From contig OZ005701.1 in NCBI GenBank assembly GCA_963930775.1, positions 2,728,001 to 2,792,000 of the forward strand: a stretch of DNA of 64,000 nt. Reading direction: 5' to 3'. The position numbers and the translations under genes were made by a program. The notes below the pieces were generated by a model. That model was given only the letters and a program-made list of their open reading frames with translations, made no database searches and had not been told where the DNA came from. This DNA comes from Cliona cf. orientalis (lineage: Eukaryota; Porifera; Demospongiae; Clionaida; Clionaidae). Below, in pieces: positions 50,457-63,970 of the stretch. The first letter of the stretch is position 1; each line of letters begins with the position of its first letter.

Positions 50457-53400
50457 CTACCACTTGATGGAGAGAGCATTTGTGTTCTTTTCTACGAAAT
50501 GATATCGAGTATGTAACGTTCTTTTAATCTTCTCTGCATCTGATCCTAGCCATTCCCTGCAATATAATAATATAGTAGCACATTAATAATGATGCACATA
50601 ATTCGTGGATTCTCAAAAAAACACCCTCCAAGGAACATACCAGCTGCATAGCTTATTACATTGAATAATTGGGGTCAAAGGTTTCCATCAAATAAGCTAT
50701 AATAATTTGTGACCTGCTATGAGAAAGGAACCATTGGGGAATTTTCAAAAAAATGAGTTTTTGGCATGGATTGATAGCCCTATGACTGTGTGCTGAATAC
50801 AGTGGTGCAAGTTTCATAATAAAAACATTGATCACAAGTGGAGTTATGACCATTTTTATGCACTCTGGTAGATACATTCATTTTTCGGAAAATGTGCATT
50901 TTTAATTAAATTTTGTAGTAATTTGTATGTATCTGAGCAAATACATGCATGTGCCCGTAACTACAGTTCACATGTTCCAACTATAATAATAATATTATGA
51001 ATATAGAGTATATGAAACAAAAACTCTACATTTTCTAATGAACTAAAAAAACAGAAAATTGAGAGATCTTCATTTTTCCACATTAATTTTTTTGCTATTA
51101 TTAGAAAATGAAAATTTATCCCCAGTGGTCCCTTTTCTCATAGTGGGTCACATATTATTATTATGCTAATTGGTGCCTACAATATTCCTTATAATGCTTA
51201 AATACATGATTCTCAAAAACAATGCCAGCACAAATGTACCTACCCTGCATAATAATTATTATTAACCAATAATTCGGGGCAAGCCTGAGCGAGCCCCAAA
51301 TACACGAGAGACAGGAAGCGGTATTTTATATGTGTATATAATATGAAAAACTTGACCACATCCCCAGTAGCTACATAGTTCTAATGGTGCATGTGGTAAA
51401 AGGTCGTCAACATACACATCAATGCTGGGGCCTCAATCGTAGAGATGGAGTCTAAGACCGACTCTCGACTTCGAGTTTCGATGCTTCAATCAAAGGAGAT
51501 GAACTCGACAGCACAGCCGGTACAGCTTCCGAACTTCAGATCGATCGTGGCATGACGCGTGCTATAAATAGCGCAAGGCTAGCTTTAATTATCCACAGGA
51601 TTACGTCAGCCAAGAGAACGCGCGAAGTTTGGCCACCATTACTTGTCGGAGAAAGTAGCACTCAGCTTTTAATGTATTCGCTGGATATGTATGTATGATT
51701 CTGTGGATTTTCAGGTCTCAGAAGCTTTCTGTAAAGGCTCTGAATTTTAGCGCTATGACGACATAGGTTACATCATAATTACAACATAATTACCTACATG
51801 TAATAATCGCAAAAAAGTAAATTTATACTGGGGATGTAATAATATATTCTTGTATGTTTGTGGGGTGGTCATTTCAGTAAGAAGAGAGTTAAAATTATTA
51901 TGAATGCATTAGGTAATGGTCGTCACACGCATGCGCATGCACTCCGCACTGCACTCGAGCCGCTGATAAGTGTAGGCAAAGGCATGAAACTGGCAAAAGT
52001 GAGTATTGGACTATACACTAGGAAGGCTCAGGTTCACAATTAACATCACCAGTACATGTAGATCTACTTCTCTGAGCATGAAGATGACTGCATGGAGTGT
52101 AGTTCAGCTACAGGACTCACGATAGTCATGGCATGCATGTAGATAGACTACACTTTTATAGTACATTATTGGACTACTAGCAATCTATAATGCTTTCACC
52201 CTCAAGGTAGCTTTTAGGCCTAGCTATGCTATTACTTGTGCAACTGATGACCATGATACTACACCAGCTCCATGCCTTGATGCTTTCAAAGAGATCTTGA
52301 CTTTCATGAAGGCTCGCCCCGCACATATGATTTTCATCACCACTAATAATAAATACGGTATTACTTCTATCAAGCACTATACATGTACCTGTAGACTTCT
52401 TGCACCAAGGGATTGTCCTCAGGTCTCTGAACTCTGCAATAGTGGAGTGCAGTAAGGATCAAGTAGATCTACTATTTTTGGATTGTGGAGCTAATTGTGA
52501 TTAATTCACAGGTGTGTTGTTGACAGTTATACCTAGTACTTGTACCAGGCTGATAAAAATTTAATTATATCCAGCTTTTGAGATATGCCAAACTGCAGGT
52601 AGTGCTGGTACCAAAAACTTTGTCTCGGGGGAGCTATATAGAGAGGGGCACTGTATGTACATGTACCACCAACTATTTTTTTTAGTATTATTTAATGTTG
52701 CTATTTATTTTGTGGATAAAAGTAGCTTTACCTGGTAGAGTTGTATGACATTTCCACCTTGGCCAGCCTCTCCTTCGAATCCTCTCCACTAGACGGCTTA
52801 ATTTGACCACCTCCATTCAAACAACCTACAGTAGACACAAACTTGACATCCGTGTACCGGTATCTAGCTTATCACTGAGGACATTACACTACTGTATGGT
52901 AGCTACATGTAACTCAAAGTGTACAGTGAGCAGGTCTCCTAAATTAGGTGGCTTTTAGATGTTCAAGTTTCCATCATGACTACCAGAGGGCACATCCCCC
53001 TCCCGGGCCCCACCCTCATTGAGAGTATTCCAGCTTTGGCCGGGTCCAGACAAACCCAGAAAGGGCTAGCGCTGATCCAGCTACCTACTATCACACAATA
53101 ACATATCCCATGCTATAACAATAGTATCAGAGGCCCATAGTGCAGCTGGATTTTCTCATAATTACCTCATAGATTACCTAAGAGATTACACCATAGGTTT
53201 CATCATACATTACACCACAATTACCTCATAACCACAGAAAAGTAAATTTATACTGGGGAGATAACTACAAAGACTTGGACAAATAGAATGAGAAAGAAGA
53301 ATATCAGTGTCTAAGACACTATCAGCTGGATGACAGTGGCTACTGTCACTTGCAAACACTGGGAATGTTTATAACAGCTTCGCTGCCACGATGTTTATGG

Positions 53401-56400
53401 TCACGTCCATCATCACAGGCTCATATCACCGGTACCGTAGGCATTATTTTCGTGGGTGCAAAATTTTCGTGACTGCATGCCAGGTCAACCACAAAAATAA
53501 CGAAAATTAGCACCCCACGAAAATTATCCACCATACATACCTAATTAGCTTGCATAGAAACTGCTCTCACCTGAAGGACATGCCATGACTTCCACATAGT
53601 GATAGGAACACTTCCCTCGCTTCAGCTTCTGCACGAGGTTCTGAATGTTGCGGAAACCATGAGCAGCAGCAAACTTCAAAACAGGCTTCCCATCCACCTA
53701 CAGAATTGTACACAATCATCAAGTACATGTAATTACGTAAACCTTATCCATGCTATACCTGCAGTGTAACTTCTTTGAAATCTTTATTACGAAGAATTGT
53801 ATAGGTAATGTCATCAACAGTCTGTCCAAACAGCTATAGACAGAGGAGAGAGTACCACTATCACAGTATATACCAGTCACATAATATGATACTAGTGCAT
53901 GGCCTACGCGGAAGTAACGATATTTTTACCCACTGTGTTCTAAAACAAAGCCAGAGCAAGAGTGCTATAATTATACTCCTCATACGGCCCATGCAGCTAG
54001 TGGAAATTGTATGATAACATCGTTATGGCACTAGTGTGCATATAGACATTGTGTACATGTACTGCATTCAATCATGACATTCCGCATTCTGGTTGATATT
54101 GTAGATACTCAGGTATTTATATATATGCAGGTACACACATTAATTCAGGACTGCTCTTTGGATAGCCAACTGGGTAATACACCTAGTAGCATTGTAGAAT
54201 ACTGATGAATAATATAATACTGTTCGAGACACAAAAATGCTAGAAACTAGAAATACATGTAGACAATCTCTGCAAAGCTAGGGAAAATTTAGCACCCTGC
54301 TTGTAATAATTATTATGTATGTGATATTTACCTCAAGAGCAGCATACTTAAATATGTGCTCCAAGTAGCCACCCTGGAGATATAAATGAACAGTACTAAC
54401 ATACACATAGTATACACAGACCATTGTTTTGTATCACTCACAGATCCACTGCCAGAATGTCCATATATGCCATCAGGATATAATGAAAATCTAAAGATAA
54501 CAAAATAATATTATTATGTAGTCATGCAGGGATTACCGAAGCTTATAAAATCTTATAGCCATTTCTCTGATATCATCAACTGGTGCTAACCTTAAGGCCG
54601 GTTATGAATGAAATAATGGTGAAAAAGGCTATTCAGTCCAGGGACTAGTAGCCACAGTGAAGGACACAGTAGCAAACGGCTAATTAGGCTAATGTGTAGG
54701 GAACCCCTGGTCATGACTTTTAGCATATTGCACACACCCAGGGCACAGCATTAAGACCACTCTATCAGCTGTACGAGTAGTTTATACAATACTTGCAGGA
54801 AACATACGGTCCGTCCATTGGAAGAGAAGCAGGTAAGGAAGAGAAATCAACTCCCTTCTCTTCAAGCATGTCGATGATTTCACCTGTGCACACATAAAAT
54901 CGAAGCTTAAAATGCCACAGAAACATGCACATTCACTTTATGAGGAAAGTGTACATGTGTACGTATACGTACTCACATTATCATGTAACCATATTTTTAG
55001 TTGAATAGAAGCTGCACCCTGATTAATAACCGCCCTCGAATAGCAGCCACACACAGGAGCTCAAATAGTAGACACAAGCACAAGCAAACACAGTTTAGTG
55101 GGTGTGGTCATGATCGCAAGCCATAAACAATCATTACTCAAAGTAAAAACAAGGTAGAAAATGTCCTTGGCTTGGTTCTATCGCTTATTTCTCGATCATA
55201 TTATATCTCAATTATTCGATAATCAGTCCTAAAAATGAGTCTATCATGTCAATGTCACCAAGAGGTATACATGTATAATATTATTACAATAGCTCCAAAA
55301 TTAATAAAAGCCACCCTCGATTAGTAGCTGCACTCCAGTAAGGCTGAAATTAATAGTAGCCGGTGGCTAGTATTAAAAAAAATATGGTATATGTATATTA
55401 TAGTCATGCGTACAATAATAATTATACATTATACATGTACCTGATGTTAAAACACAGTCAACATCTCTTGTCCTGTAAATATCGTTGTAGAAATCACTCC
55501 TAGAAGCTTCGAGCTTCTTATCGTAACAGGGCATCACTGTCACATGGTAAAGATCACCAGCTCTGCACAGTACGAACACATGTGACAGTGATAACATAAT
55601 TGAGTTGGAATGAGGTAAGTTCAATTAGCTTTGCAGTGCTGCATCTTCCTAGACTAGGTTGAGCGTTCAGCCTATTCTCTTTCCCACTATCCCTGAGGTG
55701 AGGCAACCTTACTGTGTCACAGTTACTAGGTACATGTAGGTAATTATGCTAATTTTTTGGCCTATAATGCTATTCTCATATTCTCAAAAAATCCCTCAAG
55801 AAATGTACCTACATGTATAATTCCCAACACATCGCCCATTATGCTCAAGTTGAACCAAATAGAATTGATGTTAATAGAAACCGATATGAGACTCAGTTAC
55901 ACTATCGTTGAGGAGTGTGGCCATTTCATATGCGCTCGGATTCAAAGTGGGTACCAGCTGATTGATCAACCCTTTACCAGTCCATAGTACATGTATGTAG
56001 TGCAGGCATGCATTGTGATAAAGTCATATTAATTTTAAAAACAGCTCCTTGAAATTGTGTGCCCTAAATTCTCTCAAAATTATGCCAGCTGATGCCTATA
56101 ATGCTAGCATACTTCCCAAAATTAATGCTCACAAACACCTATTATGCTCAAAATTATGTCGGCATAGTATACCTACCCCTAGCTAGGACTCCAACTCTGA
56201 TTCACGTACATATTATTCACCACCGCATACATATGCATGTCCGTAACGTGATGTAATAATAATATTTCTATCACACTTACTGTTTGCCTAATTGTTTTGC
56301 TAAGTAGTCCTTGACCAGTGAACCCATGATCTGCTGAGGAGACTTGGTGCTGCTGATAAAGGGAAGAATGAAGCTTCCATGAGTCTTTTCTGCATAGCAT

Positions 56401-58719
56401 ATCCAACCTACAGTACAACACAGCAATACACAATTCCCGCCGCCATGCTGAAAGTGCCTAGGGAGAACACTGAAGCATGAATTTGTTCCCCCACCCCTTT
56501 TGATACATATAAAATTCTGAATGCATGAAATCCTCACTTGGAAGCACATAACTATAAAAGCCATTGAGACCAGGAATGTACCCCAATTAGACCACCTAGA
56601 CCACATAAACTTGAATGGAATTACATACTTGAGAGGTAGACCCCAATTGATTGGATAGCCACACATAATCTTAGCTTCCACTATTGGTACCTACAAGCCT
56701 ATCATCAAGTGTAGTGCAGCAGTGATTTAGGTTTGTTAGCTAGGTGCTTACCTGGACATGCTGAGGCCAGCATTGGTATTGCAGAATTACTCCTAAACCG
56801 CTTCACAAACTCCTTTCCACTGAGTAAGAGGGGTCCACAGCTAGTCATGATGATCACACTCTATCATTTGCAACGAACTTTACCTTTCTATGAGTGCCAT
56901 GTCTTTGGAGAATGTAGTATCAAACACATATTCCACACCAATTGCTTTGAAGAATGCTGTTAACTTGGATGCTACCTGTAATAATGTTTATAGGACATGC
57001 TGAGACAATACCAGGAGGTGCATGAACGTACCTCTTCTATTGACAACTGATAATTTGCAGCAATGGATGCCCTGGACTGAGGGGATACTGACACCACCAC
57101 TGTCTGCAAATTAAACGATGTCATACACGTCAAATTACAGTATACATGTATTTATTTACGTATTACTACATGTACAGTGTATGTATGCAGACCAAGAGGT
57201 GAATTACAAATGGTACATCATCGTGTGCACATACAAAATTACTGCAGTTACAATGTATGATCCAATCATAATGTGTACATACTATCAGATGCCATGGCTA
57301 CTATTTATTTCATCGCCCGAGTTTGTACAGCATTTACTAATACCAGTAGCGCAATCCATACAGAAATGGTCGATTGACACCGCTGAACTAGGAGACCTTG
57401 GCCCCTTTGCTAATGTAGAAGAATGTTACATTTTGTTTGCAAAGTATTTATCTTGTACCTGCCATCGAGAACGAGCCGTGAGGCATGTTCACATGCTAAT
57501 GTGCTTCTCAAACAGTAGGTGTGGCGTGGCTACTATTCAAGAGCAACGGCTATTAAATTTCATTCAGCACTTCCGGAGGTGTGGCGAGTATTCGAGAGCG
57601 GCATCTGATCGAGCAAATACGGTATAGAGTAACTGACGACCTTTACTAGAAAAGCATGGATTTTTCAATTATAATAATAAGTACAGTATACAAGTATGGC
57701 ATTCCACCAGCTGAGAACATGCTATATATACCCACACTAGTTAGTCTACTTTCCCTTCAGAAATGCTCAGAATTTATCTTAAAGGTACAAATAAAATGGA
57801 TTCATAACCAGGACTAAGTGTATGTACAAGCTAAATGTAATGTAACACGACAACGTCATACACATGTACCTTTTGTTTGTCATCCAATACTTTGTAGACT
57901 TCTGCCAGACTCTGCTGAGTAATGAGCACACTCTCTGCTGACGTAATGCAACCGCTACAGGCCAAGCAGTCATTCAGGGTGATTTTGGCCTTCTCCAACT
58001 TTTTAACATCACCATCCTGCATATTCAGCAATCATTAACTTAGGTTAATTTGAATAGCTATAGCGAAACTCACCCCACCAAGCTGAACATAACTTCCATC
58101 AGTTTGAATCTTTATAGCTGCTACACCCTGTGCAAGTTACTGTTTAATCAACACCAATTCACCTGTAATGCAAATGTACTCACCTTCCTTTCACTCTTCT
58201 CTACCTTCACCGGCTTAATGCATTCCTGCCAACAAGACCATCAAAAAAATTAACTGGGCTCAGGACTATAGTATTATTATTATGTAGTACATGTATAACA
58301 GAAACGTGTGTATGGCACACACTGCAATATAAATGTAGAACTGTGAACAATAGATACAAGGGCTGTCACAATGCATATGGCTCTTCAAGAACCAGATCAG
58401 GACTCGGTGATTTTCTACTTTCTTCTAACCTGCATAAGACACCCCAAAGTAAAACTGAGGAGTGTACTTTCAGCTCAACCTCAGTAGCGCCCCCTCCCCT
58501 CCCTACTTGGTACTGGCGTACACCCTATCTCTATTCATTATAAATTGTAAACCACAGTTCAACACCAGCATAGTGGATTACCGCTCACTGCACTTGCTAT
58601 CCAAATTTGCATAATAAGCGCACAGTTTTGATGAATTCTATAAAGAAAAAACTTACTTGTGATGGGGTGATGAAGTCATCGAGATCACTGAGTTTCAGCG
58701 CTCCGCTAAACGACGCCAT
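50457..58719 (-). CDS. CIAO3: cytosolic iron-sulfur assembly component 3 (NARFL/IOP1/Nar1)
   Basis: Seventeen exons on the minus strand: 58719-58657, 58225-58184, 58127-58074, 58016-57870, 57103-57032, 56975-56884, 56819-56752, 56407-56281, 55562-55441, 54883-54793, 54490-54442, 54373-54332, 53833-53759, 53697-53571, 52825-52732, 52433-52389, 50556-50457. Phases agree throughout; 469 residues (human 476). All eight expected cluster Cys are present: C23, C70, C73, C76 (NDCLACSGC) for the N-terminal Fe4S4, and C178 (SACPGW), C234 (VMPCYDKK), C388 and C392 (MACPSGCLNGGG) for the buried H-cluster-like site. It ends in Trp, the conserved C-terminal targeting residue. Known role: hydrogenase-like protein linking CIAO1-CIAO2B-MMS19 to early cytosolic Fe-S assembly. 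Introns hold several MITEs; the last one (50557-52388) is the longest. Confidence 0.95.
50710..51155. mobile_element. MITE with GTGACCTGCTATGAGAAAGG end (CIAO3 intron 16)
   Basis: Left end TGTGACCTGCTATGAGAAAG and right end TCCCTTTTCTCATAGTGGGT with CACATA. Same TIR family as 49714-49933 but a different AT-rich interior. Confidence 0.8.
51361..51834. mobile_element. MITE, TIR TCCCCAGTA, copy 2
   Basis: Homologous over its length to 34195-34757 (CATGTGGTAAAAGGTCGTCA, GCGCAAGGCTAGCTTTA, AATGTATTCGCTGGATA). It ends TATACTGGGGA. The GGC(A/G)AGCCTGAGCGAGCCCC hairpin block at 51275-51322 lies just upstream. Confidence 0.82.
51846..52345. repeat. dispersed repeat, copy 2 (see 23204-23960)
   Basis: Ordered blocks shared with 23204-23960, without the MITE that splits that copy. 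It lies in CIAO3 intron 16. Confidence 0.75.
53148..53260. mobile_element. right-end fragment of the TCCCCAGTA MITE
   Basis: ATTTTCTCATAATTACCTCA through TATACTGGGGAGATA matches the last ~115 bp of 34195-34757. The left part is missing. Confidence 0.75.
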
Positions 58720-58975
58720 CCTCTCCTGCTACACGTGGTGTTTTGTTTTCATCAATACTGCTGAGTAAGCATCCCCTTTGGTAAGCTCCGCCCCTCCATG
58801 TACATGCCCCACCCACTTTAGACACACTGTACTCACATGCGTATGCATGGTATGACCATATTTGGCTGCTTTTGGTCTACTTTCCCGAGGTCAGAGAAGT
58901 GTGAATCTACTCTCCGCGCGTCTCTCCGAGTGTCTTTGTTAGCTGATTTAAAATTACTACTGAGTTGGTGTTCAG
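58720..58975. promoter_or_regulatory. probable bidirectional promoter between CIAO3 and cortactin
   Basis: The CIAO3 start codon (58719, minus) and a plus-strand splice donor at 58976 (TTCAG|GTAAG), which probably ends a non-coding first exon of the cortactin gene, leave at most ~255 bp for both promoters and 5' UTRs. No TATA box stands out; it holds CCCGCCC/CCACCC-like and TCTCCG motifs. Confidence 0.5.
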
Positions 58976-59400
58976 GTAAGTTTTGATTTCTGTTCTCTGA
59001 TGGTTAGAGAAAACGGTAGCCTAGCTTTGATAATACCGAGCAGGGAGGGATTCCGACTTGGTTACCAGCTGATATGCTGCTGTACAAATTTCTTATTGAA
59101 CATTTGTGTTGGCGGAGTCCAGGGACGAGAAGAGATCGTAAAGGATAAGAGTAATCTGCCACCTGACCCAGAGGCTGTCCATAGACCCTACCGAGGGGTG
59201 GTAAAAGAGGGTCAAAGGTCAAGTTGTGCCTCCTTCCCCTGTACTGTGTGGCTAGGGCTCATCTGGAAAATGGAGCAATGAGAGAAAGCATGAACTAGCT
59301 TCTCGGCCATTGAACTATAGCACTATTGTTTATTTATAATAATTACTGTAGGTAGTGGGTGATCAACTACAGTAATGAATTATGTGGTTTTATTTCTAGA

Positions 59401-62400
59401 ATGTGGCGAGCAGGGCTGAATGTGAAGACAGTGACCAGTGCTGCTGATGATGACGACTGGGAAACTGATCCAGACTTTGTTGTAAGTTGAGCACTACATG
59501 CATATGCATAGAGCACTGCTTATGTATAGCTATATTATTATAGCCATTCAATATTGAAACTGATTGTTTGTATTTGAGCATTGCTATATATGGTAATGTC
59601 AAGGGATTGCGGTTTTCATCATGATATACCTCAGATACACCCACATTGCTTATCCGTGTGCATGTGTGTGTTGTGGTACAATTTAACTGTACACCATATG
59701 TGTTATGTTTTAATGGTTTACAAGTAAACCATATACATGAATGTTAAGCTGAGTCACTTATAGCTCGGATAAAAGGCATCTTCGACACTGGGATGGTTTC
59801 CCTTAGCTTTGAGAATTGTTTATAGAAGAATTATTTGTGTGCACAAGTACAATTATGCACTATTTCTTTTCAGAATGAAATCAGTGAAGAGGAACAGAGA
59901 TGGGGCTCTAAGACCGTGGAAGGCTCAACAGGTCGAGCAGGAGCACTCAGGTGTGAAATCAAAACTAATTGCCACTTAAGCTTATATGGAAATGTAGTTT
60001 ATAGTTTTATGGTCATTCATGTACATATCATGTGGGTATGAGCCTATCACTTCACACGGCTGTCAGTATGGATTAGAACATGTATGCGGTTCAAGAAATG
60101 ATTGTTTTGTCATATCCATTCTATGGTATCTTTAGATAAATGGAGCCTGAGTATCATAACTATGCTGTCATGAGCGCTTGTGTGTGTAGAAACACAAGTT
60201 CAATGCTATGGATGTGGAAAAAATTACCTTAACTTGTGACTATGCATTTATATGTCTGTATGTATTCCTACCAATAACAGATCTAGAGGTTTCCAGAAAT
60301 GTGGTTGGATTCATGTAGATTATTGCTTACCTCATAGCAAGCTGTATTGGCCAGGGGTGTATTGGACCATTGTATTACATGATACAATGTACATGCACGG
60401 TACATGTATCAGGTCCTGTATATAAAATTTTGGTCCAATCCTGATGAATGGAACTAGATTACAGTCATTGTGCCAATTTGGACCATTGTCTTGCCACAAG
60501 TGCCATAATATTATATGCAATTGTCACCTTTGTACTCAATGCACTGCAGCATGAAGCAGATCCGTGAGCAGGTGAAGCAGGAGGATGTTAATGTCAAGTC
60601 CAAGTCCAGCCACCACTCGCAGACTGATGCTGCTAAGGGATTTGGGGGGAAGTACGGTGTCATGAAAGAGAGACAAGATAGGGTATTATTGTACATAATA
60701 TGATAGTGTACTACGCATTAATGTTTGTTGGTAGTTGCCTAGCAACCAAAGTTTTTATAGGAAATTTGCCGGCTATGGGAAGGGGGTGGGTCATCATAAA
60801 GTAGGCCAATGATGAACAGAGGTCAACTACCAACGAAATAGTTATCTGACAGTAATTGGGGTGCATGAGATGCATATCTGACAGTAATTGAGGTGCATTC
60901 GACCATGCATCTCATGCACCCCAATTACTGTCAGATAACTATTATATGCATAGCAAATATAACATAAACTTACATGTACATCATTACAGTTGTACTTTTT
61001 AACATGTAACCTGCAGAGTGCTCTAGGCTACGACTACCAAGCTCAGCTGGCAAAGCACGGCTCCCAGACTGATGCTGCTAAAGGGTTTGGTGGCAAATAT
61101 GGAGTTCAGAAGGAGAGGAAGGATAAGGTCGGTGCACATACATAATGTACAGTACATGTATATACGGTGTACGCTAATAGGGTACGTGTTTCTGTACTGT
61201 GGCATTAATGAATTGAGCCTAATAGAAATCAGAAACCCTACAACTGGTAATGGAGTATACACGTGTAGCAACAAGTGTGCTTTTATTAGGGTGTGCTAAT
61301 CTATACTTTGTCAATTTAATGTGGCAACTTTCAGTTGTACAATTGCGTGTTGTGTTCAGATGTGCATGTACTACTACATGTACACTCATGCACCATGCAC
61401 GTAAGAATTACATACCAGTGCACGTAGTTCACCATACACCCCACGCAATGTAGTGTGTTAGATTCGGTTTCAATCATAATACTTAGCTCTATCTGCATGC
61501 ATGTGTATATTGTATACCATAGCGGGCAACTTTTGAGAGAGAAAACTTCATGAATTTCACACTTTGATATCCACCCAAGAAAGTTTTCTCCACTAAATTT
61601 AGGCTTACCACACCCACCTAAAAGTGATTTAGCATTCCGTGAATTTTTTCTCCATGAAATGCTTGCTTCCCACTGATCCACGAAAGTTTTCTCCCTTGAA
61701 TGTTTCTCTGCTATATAGTACATGTACAAGTTTATAATGTACCACTATACTGTATTATCATGTGCATGTATACGTACATGTACATACATGTACTTGCCTA
61801 TGCTTCCACATGCCAACGTACGAAATTAATATTAATATTTCAGAGTGCTCTTGGTTGGGACTACCAAGCTGATCTAGCTAAGCATGGCTCTCAGACCGAT
61901 GCCTCCAAGGGCTTTGGAGGCAAGTATGGAGTGCAGAAAGACCTCAAAGACAAGGTACATGTATGTACAGTGTAACCGGAAAGCCAGTGAATGAAGAGAG
62001 ATTCAGGGGTTGAAGTTGAAGATGTAGTCACCACGTTTACACTAACATGAATGTTATCATGTATGCACATGCCACTAAAGGGGAGACCCCCCATTTTGCC
62101 CTATGCTGAAAATACCTGACTCCTTTTGCTCATGAACACCCACAGAGTGCCCTCGGATGGGACCACCAGGAGCAGCTCTCCAAGCATGAGTCCCAGACAG
62201 ATGCTGCCAAGGGATTTGGTGGCAAATATGGTGTTCAGAAAGATAGTCAGGACAAGGTCAGTATCAGTATTGCAAGCTATACCCTTGCATTCTAGTTTTG
62301 GCCCACTGCCTATGCCTGTTTCAATCCATGTTAGATTGTTATTAACTGGTGAATGGTGAGATTTTTGGGAACAGGATTTACTGTTTGGGCATTTCTACCA

Positions 62401-63216
62401 TTGAAAAAGTAGCTTCACATGTTTATATACATGTAATATGTCCCTATAATATGGCCAGCATTTTCGAGCGAGATTTTGAACTATATGTACATCATGCAAT
62501 TTAGCACCATAATAATGTGATGTAATTGTATTCTCCATGAATCTAATTGGCCAGTCAACATCTTCTGTGGCTGGATCCGAACGGGTATAGGCAGTGGGTG
62601 GAGTGTGAGAGTACATGTCTTGTGAGCGTATGGACTAATGCCCATGGTTGCTGATTATACACAAGAAAGATAAAAATGTCCAGCTTAAATTGCTTTCAAC
62701 AAAAATTTAATTATGATGTTCTGAGTGAGGTACTTACACTAGCTATCTTTTATCACTGCAAATACAGAGCAGAATACACTCAACAAGATAGATATACACA
62801 AAGTAAAACATCCCAAAATTAATATTCCATTTGTTGTAGTTGTCAACGAGTTAACATGAGCATGCATGGTCAATTTGGATGTGCTGTACATATTTTGTTT
62901 TTTGTTACTCCTTTTGCTCATGAACACCCACAGAGTGCCCTCGGATGGGATCACCAGGAGCAGCTCTCCAAGCATGAGTCCCAGACAGATGCTGCTAAGG
63001 GGTTTGGTGGCAAGTATGGGGTTCAGAAAGAAAGCCAAGACAAGGTCAGTATAATATAATTGCTGTGCATACAGCTAGGTTATACATGCACTTGTTGATC
63101 TCCAGAGTGCCCTTGGTTGGGATTATCAGAGTGACTTATCCAAGCATGGCTCTCAGACTGACGCCACCAAGGGATTTGGAGGCAGATATGGAGTTCAAAC
63201 AGACAGACAGGATGAT
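59401..63216 (+). CDS. CTTN: cortactin homologue, N-terminal and repeat region (3' end beyond window)
   Basis: Eight coding exons: 59401-59481, 59874-59950, 60550-60682, 61017-61127, 61844-61954, 62146-62256, 62934-63044, 63106-63216, giving 282 codons in frame. The N-terminus MWRAGLNV with [11 protein letters not shown] is the acidic Arp2/3-binding motif (DDW) of cortactin/HS1, followed by [14 protein letters not shown]. Exon 3 carries a partial repeat, then five full 37-residue cortactin repeats ([28 protein letters not shown]), each exactly one 111-bp phase-0 exon. These repeats bind F-actin. The donor after 63216 points to more exons right of the window, where proline-rich and SH3 parts are expected. 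Role: branched-actin regulator in the cell cortex. It is head to head with CIAO3. The first, non-coding exon probably ends at 58975. Confidence 0.94.
60837..60943. repeat. perfect 39-bp inverted repeat with partial third copy in the loop
   Basis: Arm 60837-60875 (TTATCTGACAGTAATTGGGG core) pairs exactly with 60905-60943. The 29-base loop contains a direct partial copy of the arm (ATCTGACAGTAATTGAGGTG). It lies in a cortactin intron. Confidence 0.95.
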
Positions 63217-63419
63217 GTAAGTGACATTCTCATTAACGCTCGGCGCATGCACGATTGTTAAGTAGCCATTCTGTGTGTCTGTCTATCATCTGTTACCACT
63301 CTAGCTGCTACAAACCGTATGGCCAGAAAATTTGGCGGGGAATTAAATTTGGCGGTTTGGCGGTCTATATCACAACCGTCAAATTAAGATCCGCCAAAAT
63401 TTCCTACACACATACCATA

Positions 63420-63970
63420 TACCCTCGCGAAAGAGGGCCCATGGGCAGTGCACCTTACACTGGGCCAAGATTGGAGGATGGGCCGATATTCGAGGTATCA
63501 GTATCGCATTTATACGCGAAAGAGTGCCCAGTTAAGTTACCCACGCTGGCTTCATAATTTGAATAATAGCAGCGGCTACTATTGATTTCAGCCTTATTCA
63601 AGCACAGTTACCAATCCAGAGCTAGGGCGGCCGTGATACTTCACCATGTATCGTTGAGTGCAGCTTTATTAAGTGGGCGTGGCTACGATCGGTATCCATG
63701 TATGATCGTTGATTTGTGCTGAAACGTGGCATAAAAGCTATATAGCTAGGCTTAGTTTTACGGCTGTTAAGCACGTTATTTATCGATCTTACATAGGCTA
63801 TTCGAAGTTCAGTACTCATAAACCAGCCCATCATTTGAGCTGCGTTTTTAAGGGCAGCTACCAGGTACACATGGGTGCATATTCGAGTAAACACTAGACC
63901 TGGGCAGGAAATTGAGCCCAAAGTGGGGAGTGGGCCGACATTCCGTAGTGGGCCCTCTTTAGCGAGGGTA
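63420..63970. mobile_element. ~550-bp MITE, TIR TACCCTCGCGAAAGAGGGCC
   Basis: Left TACCCTCGCGAAAGAGGGCC (then CA) is mirrored at the right by GGGCCCTCTTTAGCGAGGGTA with one mismatch. It holds inner GTGGGCCGA/ATGGGCCGATATTC words near both ends. It lies downstream of the last visible cortactin exon. A short imperfect inverted repeat (AAATTTGGCGG / CCGCCAAAATTT) lies at 63325-63405. Confidence 0.8.

Noticed and set aside
59000..59281. 93-codon plus-strand frame upstream of cortactin
   Set aside because: It lies in the first intron/5' region, starts with no context and shows no recognisable domain.
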